Positions 57,862 through 64,000 of a stretch of DNA of 64,000 nt are shown here, in pieces (the stretch's first letter is position 1; every line of letters begins with the position of its first letter). The DNA lies in contig JAEZGM010000031.1 of the NCBI GenBank assembly GCA_023416955.1, positions 124,001 to 188,000 of the forward strand, in the 5' to 3' direction. Below the pieces are notes generated by a model. That model did no database searches. It was given only the letters and a program-made list of their open reading frames with translations, and was not told the origin of the DNA. The stretch is from Bacillota bacterium. Lineage in GTDB: Bacteria; Bacillota; Clostridia; Oscillospirales; Acutalibacteraceae. The translations under genes and the position numbers were made by a program.

Positions 57862-58165
57862 ACGATTCACCTCCGCTTGTAGTCTTTACGGAAATTGATG
57901 AAATAAACGGTACTTTGAGACCCGTTTCAGCTCGGATAGACTGCCATCAGAGAGTGCAATGTATTTCAAGCATAGGCAAACCGAAGAAATAATCATATAA
58001 AAATCCTTTTTTGTCCAGCGAAGAAAAACGGGAAAAACATAGGATTTTGATGAAAACAGGCGGCTACGGGCGCGATATTTGCAGATTCGTATTCCAAACA
58101 CTCAGATTGACCTAGCAGATTTCAGCGGCATATGATATAGCAGCCTGATAAAAGGAGGTGACACC

Positions 58166-58525
58166 ATGGGTTTGTATCGTTGTTCTGATGAACATGACAA
58201 TTATCAGAGTGCTCGGGATTTCTTCCAGTATGACGGCGGAAAATATAACAATAAATTTGAAAGAGAAGATAATAGATGTTGCGACTGGGACGACAAGGAT
58301 CGCGACAAGGATCACGACAAGGACCACGACAAGGACCACGACAAGTGCAAAGAGAAAGAGCATGACAAGAAAGACGAATGCGAAAAGAAAGACGATTGCG
58401 ACAGCGAGAGCGCAAGAGCCTTGAAAAAGATTCTTTGCCTACTTGACGACCTGAATAACAGAGATCTCCGTATTCTTGACGATATTATTGACCGGCTTCT
58501 GTGCAGCCGTAAGAAAGACTATTAA
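58166..58525 (+). CDS. Asp/Lys/His/Cys-rich low-complexity protein
   Basis: A 119-residue protein with a central tandem DKDHDKDHDKDHDK region (about 43-60), flanked by Cys-containing acidic stretches (NRCCDWDD, CKEKEHDKKDECEKKDDC) and a helical C-terminus (LKKILCLLDDLNNRDLRILD). Excellent RBS AAAGGAGG before ATG 58166. The composition suggests metal binding or a hydrated, cross-linkable coat component; being next to cotJ makes the latter attractive. Family unknown. The codon repeat is real DNA repetition (GACAAGGATCACGACAAGGA). Confidence 0.75.
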   Translation: MGLYRCSDEHDNYQSARDFFQYDGGKYNNKFEREDNRCCDWDDKDRDKDHDKDHDKDHDKCKEKEHDKKDECEKKDDCDSESARALKKILCLLDDLNNRDLRILDDIIDRLLCSRKKDY

Positions 58526-58559
58526 TGTAAACTACTTCCTCCTCCTTTCATGAGAATAA

Positions 58560-58626
58560 TAGTCAATTAACTTGAAAACAGGACCAATCTCCATTTTCTT
58601 GGATGTTTTCTAAGGTTAACTGACTA
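58560..58626. repeat. MITE-like repeat, short form, copy 3
   Basis: A 67-bp version with ends TAGTCAATTAACTTGAAAAC and, inverted, TAGTCAGTTAACCTTAGAAA. It lacks the inner GCGC stem of the 105-bp copies. It lies between the Asp-rich gene and the shared terminator. Confidence 0.85.
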
Positions 58627-58635
58627 AAAAATAAA

Positions 58636-58665
58636 GAGGCGCTCCGTTTCAGAACGGAGCGCCTC
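58636..58665. terminator. Bidirectional terminator, 13-bp perfect stem
   Basis: GAGGCGCTCCGTT (58636-58648), TCAG, AACGGAGCGCCTC (58653-58665), A/T-rich on both sides. It ends the P-type ATPase gene on minus. Confidence 0.85.
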
Positions 58666-58684
58666 AAATTCGCACTCGGGTGAT

Positions 58685-61258
58685 TTACCTTTTTAAGAGC
58701 CCTGAAACAGCCTTTTCAATTTCCACCACGATGAGGGGAACAAGGGACAAGCCTGCAACGGCCAGCCATTGCGGGCCCGTGAGCATGGCTGTCTTAAATA
58801 TGACGGACAGAGGACGAAATACAATGACGGAAACCTGCAGAAAAATACATACCAGCGAGGCGAGTACGAGCTTGGGATTTGCGAAAAGCCCCGCTTTAAA
58901 AACAGAGTGTGGGGAGCGCATATTGAAGGTATGGACTACCTGTGAAAGGCTCAAAACGGCAAATGCCATGGTACGACCAACCAGCGGCACGGCAGGATCC
59001 GCGTCAAAGTGAGTTCGGCCGATGCTGTACGCCAGCAGGGACAGCGCACCGATCAGACAGCCCTCTACAATAATGTTATAGCCCAGTCCTCCGCTGAAAA
59101 TGCTTTCATTCGGTTTTACGGGCTTTCTTTCCATAATGTCTTCCGGAATCGGTTCCACACCCAGAGCGAGCGCTGGGAGTGAATCCGTAACCAGATTGAC
59201 CCAAAGAAGCTGAATCGCCAGCAGCGGACTGGGAAGCCGCAGCAGAAAACCGACAAAGATCGTCAGGATTTCACCGATATTGCAGCTAAGTAAAAAATGA
59301 ACGGTTTTTTTAATATTTTCATAAATGCCGCGGCCTTCGCGCACAGCGGTCACAATTGTGGCAAAATTATCGTCAGCCAGAATCATATCGGAAGCGGCTT
59401 TAGCCACATCCGTACCGGACATCCCCATGGCGCAGCCGATGTCGGCTGTGCGCAGCGCGGGCGCGTCGTTTACGCCGTCACCCGTCATAGCGACGATTTC
59501 ACCGTGGGACTGAAACGCCTGCACAATCCGTACTTTGTGTTCAGGTGAAACACGCGCGAAAACAGAATAGCGGTAAATATTCCGTTCCAGTTCGGTTTGA
59601 GTGGTATGGTTCAACTCGGCGCCCGTCATTACCTGACTTCCGTTTTCCAAAATACCGAGCTGCCCTGCGATTGCAGCCGCGGTGGCCGCGTGGTCGCCGG
59701 TAATCATGACGGGCCGAATCCCTGCTTTTTTGCACAGTGTAACCGCGGACTTCGCCTGCGGCCGCGGCGGGTCAATCATGCCGATCAAGCCGCAGAAGCG
59801 CAGTTCTGATTCAACATTCTGGCCTTCAACCGGCTTGAAGTCGATGTCGCGATAAGCAACGCCGATGACGCGCAGCGCGCGGGCGGCCATCTCCTCGTTC
59901 TGGCGGGGCGCGCCCTGGGTGCAGTGTGTAAATAGCACATCAGGCGCACCTTTTGAAATGACCCGGTATTTTCCGTCTTCCAGCTTATGTACGGTGGTCA
60001 TCATCTTCCGTTCGGAAGTAAACGGAATCTCCATAATTCGGGGGTATTTGGATTCAAGTAGCGATTTGTTTTCTGTACAGGCGGTGACGATGGCAGCCTC
60101 AGTTGGGTCGCCGTGCGCTTTGCCGCCGCTGATGGTACAATTGCTGCACAGCGTGGCAAGACTCAGCAAATTTTGTCCTTCCGGGGAATGAAGAACGATT
60201 TTGCCGCCTGAATTCTGCAATTCCATAACAGTCATGCGGTTCTGTGTCAGGGTTCCGGTTTTATCGGAGCAGATCACGCTGGCGCTGCCGAGCGTTTCCA
60301 CTGCGGGAATACGCCTTACAATGCCTCTTTTCGCAGCCATACGGCGCATGCCGATTGCCAGCACGATCGTCACAACTGCGGGCAGTCCCTCCGGAATTGC
60401 CGCCACAGCCAGGCTGATGGAAATCAGGAACATGTCGAGCGGTTCAACATGCTGGAACAAACCCATAATAAAAATGATGCCGCAAATGATGAGCGCGCCA
60501 ATGCCAAGCCAGCGCCCTGTTTGTGCCAGCTTTTTTTGCAGCGGCGTCTGAGGTGGCTGCTGGTTGGTAATCATATGCGCGATTTTACCAACCTGCGTGT
60601 CCATTCCCGTTGCGACTGCAATACCCGCGCCGTGACCCGACAGAACGGAGCTGGTCGAGAACACCATATTGTGCTGGTCACCGAGCGGGGTTGCGGCGGG
60701 GCAGACAACGTCCGCTTTTTTGCTCGCTGCCAAACTTTCTCCGGTCAGCGCACTCTCGTCGGTTTTCATATTCACCGCTTCCGTCAGGCGGATGTCTGCG
60801 GGGACAAGATCGCCGGTTTCCAGTATTACCATGTCGCCCGGCACAATGTCACTTGCGTCGATTTCCTTGATCTTGCCGCTGCGGAGCACCTGTGCTTTGG
60901 GGCTTGAAAGCTTTTGCAGCGCTTCGATGGCTTTCTCCGCGCGGCTTTCCTGAATAAGCCCGATGATTGCGTTCAAAATAACGATAACTAAAATGATAAT
61001 GGAATCAATGTAGTCGCTGTTGTGCTGAATGTAGGAGGTAATAAACGAAATTGCGGCAGCAATCAGCAATATGATAATCATAAAGTCTGAAAACTGTGCG
61101 AAAAAACGGAGGAGAAGGCTTTTTTTCTTTGCTTGAGCCAGTGCATTGGGGCCGTATTCCTTTTTACGTCTGGCTACCTCCTGCCCGGACAGGCCTGCTT
61201 TCAAATTCGTATTCAGCCTTTTTTCACACTCGCTTTTCGACAGACTTTGCCAATCCAC
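58685..61258 (-). CDS. Calcium-type P-type ATPase (P2A)
   Basis: An 857-residue ion pump. It has the phosphorylation motif DKTGTLTQN, the M4 ion-site motif AAIPEGLPAVVTIVLAIGM, actuator TGES, the hinge MTGDGVNDAPAL and about ten membrane helices, all typical of bacterial SERCA-like Ca2+ exporters (LMCA1/YloB). Start is taken as GTG 61258 (VDWQSLSKSECEKRL) with AAGGGG 10 nt upstream; the frame is open to 61321 but that part is not family-like. In Bacillus, YloB supports spore resistance. The 61259-61770 gap upstream has no gene but holds an ATACAAAT/ATTTGTAT dyad at 61643-61675. Confidence 0.93.
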   Translation of the reverse strand: MDWQSLSKSECEKRLNTNLKAGLSGQEVARRKKEYGPNALAQAKKKSLLLRFFAQFSDFMIIILLIAAAISFITSYIQHNSDYIDSIIILVIVILNAIIGLIQESRAEKAIEALQKLSSPKAQVLRSGKIKEIDASDIVPGDMVILETGDLVPADIRLTEAVNMKTDESALTGESLAASKKADVVCPAATPLGDQHNMVFSTSSVLSGHGAGIAVATGMDTQVGKIAHMITNQQPPQTPLQKKLAQTGRWLGIGALIICGIIFIMGLFQHVEPLDMFLISISLAVAAIPEGLPAVVTIVLAIGMRRMAAKRGIVRRIPAVETLGSASVICSDKTGTLTQNRMTVMELQNSGGKIVLHSPEGQNLLSLATLCSNCTISGGKAHGDPTEAAIVTACTENKSLLESKYPRIMEIPFTSERKMMTTVHKLEDGKYRVISKGAPDVLFTHCTQGAPRQNEEMAARALRVIGVAYRDIDFKPVEGQNVESELRFCGLIGMIDPPRPQAKSAVTLCKKAGIRPVMITGDHAATAAAIAGQLGILENGSQVMTGAELNHTTQTELERNIYRYSVFARVSPEHKVRIVQAFQSHGEIVAMTGDGVNDAPALRTADIGCAMGMSGTDVAKAASDMILADDNFATIVTAVREGRGIYENIKKTVHFLLSCNIGEILTIFVGFLLRLPSPLLAIQLLWVNLVTDSLPALALGVEPIPEDIMERKPVKPNESIFSGGLGYNIIVEGCLIGALSLLAYSIGRTHFDADPAVPLVGRTMAFAVLSLSQVVHTFNMRSPHSVFKAGLFANPKLVLASLVCIFLQVSVIVFRPLSVIFKTAMLTGPQWLAVAGLSLVPLIVVEIEKAVSGLLKR

Positions 61259-61770
61259 ATTTATCAACCCCTTGTTTTGAGTGTCAGCGATCCCAGGTAA
61301 ACGATGATTCAGCCACAGCAATTCAAAGCCGAGAAAATACTGGATTGAGTGACTTCAGAATTGCTTTAATCAGCGATTACCCGAAAAAGGGATGGTTCTA
61401 CGTTCGTCCTTTTGCTTCGAAATAGCAGGGGAAGAAACCACACCTATGATTGGCTGACTTTCGGATTGTTATAAATATATTCCCTATGCTGCGAAAATAT
61501 TGGTGTTATTTTTTTAATGTGATATGAACTTGTGAATAATAGGACAATTTATCTAATAATGAGCCTGAATGGTGCTCAAAAATCCTTATAAGAAATTAGT
61601 TAATGTGTATGATTACTATATCTGTGCGCATATTAACAGTTTATACAAATATATAGCGCAAAAGCAAATTTGTATATTGTAGATATGGAATGAATCTTGA
61701 AAATTCCATAATTATGCATTATGATTATAACAAACGAGAGTGGTAAATTTTCACACAGAGGGGCGATAAC

Positions 61771-62016
61771 ATGAGGAAGCTGGTCGGGCACGTTCAACTT
61801 CAGGGAAAGCGCTTGACTTATTATGTCATTGGCGACAGCAACCGCGGCTACGGGGTACAGATTACCGAAACCTGCATTGAAAAAGCTGGTCAAATTCTTT
61901 GTACCAACTTGGACGAAGCGCTTCAATTCGCGCAGAAACTGCGCCGCTGTTCTGTTTTTCCGTCCAACCTTGCCGAAGTTGTACAAGATCAACGGGTAGA
62001 TCATAATATTGATTGA
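61771..62016 (+). CDS. Small protein, DUF6514-like (81 aa)
   Basis: An 81-residue protein of the YYVIGDSNRGYGVQITET pattern, with EALQFAQKLRRCSVFPSNLAEVVQD at the C-terminus; this matches the short DUF6514 family of Clostridia, function unknown. AGAGGGG precedes ATG 61771. It lies directly before the rubredoxin promoter, whose -35 box overlaps its stop codon. Confidence 0.75.
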   Translation: MRKLVGHVQLQGKRLTYYVIGDSNRGYGVQITETCIEKAGQILCTNLDEALQFAQKLRRCSVFPSNLAEVVQDQRVDHNID

Positions 62017-62041
62017 CAAAATGTTTTCACTAATTTATACT
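62013..62041 (+). promoter_or_regulatory. Strong SigA promoter of the rubredoxin-fprA operon
   Basis: TTGACA (62013-62018), 17-bp spacer, TATACT (62036-62041), 34 bp before the rubredoxin start. Confidence 0.85.
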
Positions 62042-62075
62042 GGAAATAAATAATATTATAAGGAGTGTATGTTAA

Positions 62076-62234
62076 ATGAAGAAATATATTTGTGACGCTT
62101 GTGGTTACGTTTACGATCCTGCAGTGGGCGATCCTGACAGCGGTATTGCACCCGGAACAGCATTTGAAGATCTTCCTGACGATTGGGTTTGCCCCCTCTG
62201 CGGCGTTGGCAAAGACATGTTTTCAGCAGAGTAA
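62076..62234 (+). CDS. Rubredoxin
   Basis: A 52-residue electron carrier, too short for common gene-size cut-offs. The two CxxC knuckles CDACGYVYD (Cys6, Cys9) and CPLCGVGKD (about Cys39, Cys42) bind one iron. The segment DPDSGIAPGTAFEDLPDDWV between them is standard. AAGGAGTG before ATG 62076. It lies 24 bp ahead of the flavodiiron gene, to which it donates electrons for oxygen or NO reduction. Confidence 0.97.
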   Translation: MKKYICDACGYVYDPAVGDPDSGIAPGTAFEDLPDDWVCPLCGVGKDMFSAE

Positions 62235-62258
62235 TTTGCATACAAAGGAAGTTTTTTC

Positions 62259-63449
62259 ATGAGTGCGTTTCAAATTAAAGAGAACGTGTATTCAGTGGGC
62301 GTTTTGAATCCTTCGCTCCGTGTATTTGATATTATCATGTGGGCGGAGTACGGTACGAGCTATAATGCTTACCTGATTACCGGTGAAAAAAACATCTTAG
62401 TGGACACGGTGCATGAGCCTTACTTCGGGGAGTATCTTGACAACATTCAAAGTGTTGTTGATGTTTCCAAAATAGACTGCCTGATTATGAACCACACAGA
62501 GCCCGATCACTCGGGCAGTGTGGCAAAATTGCTGGCATTGAACCCCAACATTACGGTTTACTGCACAATGGCCGCGAAGAAATATCTTTCTGCCATCACC
62601 AATCGGGAGTTTGACTGCGTGGTAGTCAAGCAGGGCGATAAGCTGAATTACGGCAGCGGCGAACTGGAATTTCTGATTGCCCCGCTGCTTCATTGGCCGG
62701 ATTCCATGTTTACATGGATGCCCGAAAATAAAATCGCGTTTACCTGCGACTTTTTGGGCACACATTTCTGTGAGCCGACCATGCTTGATACCGGAGTGAA
62801 ATATCAGGATAAATTCCGCGAGCAGTTCCGGCACTATTACGACTGCATTTTTGCGCCGTTTAAGCCCTATGTGCTTGCCGGTCTGGACAAGCTGAAAGAT
62901 TTGCCGCTGGAATTAGTCTGTACCAGCCACGGCCCCATGCTGACGGAATTTATTCAGGAGGCAATGGCGCTTTACCGTGAGTGGAGTGCGCCTACAGTGC
63001 ACGAAAAACCAATTATCGCTATTTTATTTGCTTCCGCATACGGCTGCACCACAAAGCTGGCGCAGGCCGCTTATGACGAACTGAAAGAAGATACCGGTCT
63101 GGATGTGCGCATGATTAACGTTGTGTTCGCACCGTTTGAGGAAGTCGCGGCGCTTGCCAATGAGGCGGACGCGCTTTTGATGGGCTCCTGCACCATTAAC
63201 CGTGACGCGCCCAAAATCATTTGGGACGTGCTTGCCAGCATCGACGCCATCAATACCAAGCAGAAGCCCGCGGGGGCGTTTGGTTCCTATGGCTGGAGCG
63301 GGGAAGCGGTTCCGATGCTGCAATCGCGTTTGGAGCATTTGAAGTACAAGTTTATCGGCGAAGGCATGAAAGTGAACTTTATGCCGGATGAAAGCGATTT
63401 TGCGGCAATGAAAGCATATGCGCGCGAGCTTGTTTCCGCAATAAAATAG
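62259..63449 (+). CDS. FprA-family A-type flavoprotein (flavodiiron oxygen/NO reductase)
   Basis: A 396-residue flavodiiron protein. The N-terminal metallo-beta-lactamase-like domain carries the diiron ligands in NHTEPDHSGSV, HWPDSMF and CDFLGTHFC; the C-terminal flavodoxin domain (about 250-396) binds FMN at SAYGCTTKLAQAA. It reduces O2 to water (or NO to N2O) with electrons from rubredoxin, protecting a strict anaerobe. ATG 62259 with AAAGGAAG. Its gene ends exactly at the start of a MITE copy. Confidence 0.96.
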   Translation: MSAFQIKENVYSVGVLNPSLRVFDIIMWAEYGTSYNAYLITGEKNILVDTVHEPYFGEYLDNIQSVVDVSKIDCLIMNHTEPDHSGSVAKLLALNPNITVYCTMAAKKYLSAITNREFDCVVVKQGDKLNYGSGELEFLIAPLLHWPDSMFTWMPENKIAFTCDFLGTHFCEPTMLDTGVKYQDKFREQFRHYYDCIFAPFKPYVLAGLDKLKDLPLELVCTSHGPMLTEFIQEAMALYREWSAPTVHEKPIIAILFASAYGCTTKLAQAAYDELKEDTGLDVRMINVVFAPFEEVAALANEADALLMGSCTINRDAPKIIWDVLASIDAINTKQKPAGAFGSYGWSGEAVPMLQSRLEHLKYKFIGEGMKVNFMPDESDFAAMKAYARELVSAIK

Positions 63450-63520
63450 TATAGTCAGTTCACTTTAGAAAACATCCAAGAAAATGGAGATTAGTTCTGT
63501 TTTCAAATGAACTGGCTATA
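63450..63520. repeat. MITE-like repeat, short form, copy 4
   Basis: A 71-bp copy in reverse orientation to 58560-58626. Its ends are TATAGTCAGTTCACTTTAGA and, inverted, TATAGCCAGTTCATTTGAAA. It begins 1 bp after the fprA stop. Confidence 0.85.
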
Positions 63521-63534
63521 TTACCAAATCATAA

Positions 63535-63568
63535 CAAAGAGGGCGGCTGAAATCAGCCGCCCTCTTTG
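63535..63568. terminator. Bidirectional terminator, 16-bp perfect stem
   Basis: CAAAGAGGGCGGCTGA (63535-63550), AA, and its exact complement (63553-63568), followed by TTTATTG on plus; ends fprA and the converging gene at the right edge. Confidence 0.85.
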
Positions 63569-63596
63569 TTTATTGGTTTGCGCGTATATTTGCGTT

Positions 63597-64000
63597 TTAC
63601 GAAATCCAGCCCATTTGTTGGGCCAGACGGTAGGTTTCGGAATTTTTGTCATGTACAGAGTATCTTCCTCCGCCGTTGAGACGAAATTTTGTCTGACCGG
63701 ACGGCAGCTGATATTTCACGAATTCGTCCCTGGGGGTCAGTGAATCTTTAAAATTGACCTGAACCGTGATGTGCGTGTTATTTCCTTGGTCGGATTTATG
63801 GTTCAGAATATCCTGCTGTATGGCGTCCAACAGCTTTTGCTTCACATCTTCATTAGGCACATAGGACATTTGATTTTCTCCGTTGCCCTGACCGACATCC
63901 ACACTTTTTACGTCGGCTGCGCCAACATGAAAAATCATGTCGGTTCCCTTCGCGAACTCCGGATTTTCGGTAACCTTTTTTTGTATTGCACTGAACTTAT
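63597..64000 (-). CDS. Hypothetical protein, C-terminal part (5' end outside window)
   Basis: The minus-strand frame is open to the right edge and reads on upstream of ATG 63938 (SAIQKKVTENPEFAKGTDMI), so the start lies outside the window. The visible part, about 134 residues, is soluble: FHVGAADVKSVDVGQG, NEDVKQKLLDAIQQDIL, and a C-terminus with KFRLNGGGRYSVHDKNSETY. No family recognised. Confidence 0.65.
   Translation of the reverse strand, partial: KFSAIQKKVTENPEFAKGTDMIFHVGAADVKSVDVGQGNGENQMSYVPNEDVKQKLLDAIQQDILNHKSDQGNNTHITVQVNFKDSLTPRDEFVKYQLPSGQTKFRLNGGGRYSVHDKNSETYRLAQQMGWIS

Overview
The window reads as a chromosome segment of an anaerobic, endospore-forming Firmicute, most likely an Oscillospiraceae/Ruminococcaceae-type Clostridium. 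This is inferred from the spore-coat operon cotJABC, rubredoxin plus an A-type flavoprotein, 4Fe-4S oxidoreductases, a Firmicute-type 6S RNA, a class 1B dihydroorotate dehydrogenase with PyrK, and consensus SigA promoters with strong Shine-Dalgarno sites. No rRNA, tRNA or CRISPR array was found.

Host backbone, left part (1-21.6 kb): a DUF218 gene end; pyrimidine genes pyrC-pyrF-pyrK-pyrD followed by a histidine phosphatase and ruvX; degV; comFB; a small acetyltransferase; a MATE exporter; trxB; a short minus-strand transcript; a DUF1292 gene and 6S RNA; a LacI-controlled sugar operon (DUF4867, xylulokinase-like, fucose-isomerase-like); and a MerR-controlled redox operon (aldo/keto reductase, ECF S-component, DUF1893, ferredoxin-nitroreductase, FMN reductase).

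Central part (21.7-57.1 kb): the main discovery. The spore-coat manganese-catalase gene cotJC (minus strand) is cut into three collinear pieces: 57072-56656, 48748-48617 and 22108-21686. Joining them at short shared cores (AATCG and CTTCACCAAA on the plus strand) restores one open frame of about 318 codons. Two separate insertions cause this. Element A (48749-56660, 7.9 kb) carries a large serine recombinase, a CRESS-virus-like HUH/SF3 Rep with a viral-type origin hairpin, an FtsK/TcpA-like ATPase and small genes. Element B (22109-48626, 26.5 kb) carries a spermidine/putrescine-type ABC system with an M20 amidohydrolase, a chemoreceptor, a second large serine recombinase with a 54-residue partner, and an AraC-controlled locus that looks built for lacto-N-biose/galacto-N-biose: ABC transporter, GH112 phosphorylase, LnbY-like chaperone, GH136-like beta-helix lacto-N-biosidase, and a secreted phosphoesterase. 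For both elements the reconstructed circular joint is a palindrome of the kind used by serine integrases. The layout resembles the skin element of sigK: a sporulation gene expressed in the mother cell, interrupted by recombinase-bearing DNA that could be excised precisely. Excision is inferred, not shown.

Host backbone, right part (57-64 kb): cotJB, cotJA, a 55-residue gene, an Asp/Lys/His-rich protein, a calcium-type P-ATPase, a DUF6514-like gene, rubredoxin and a flavodiiron protein from one consensus promoter, and a truncated gene at the right edge. Four copies of a small MITE-like repeat (about 105 or 67-71 bp) are scattered across host and element B.
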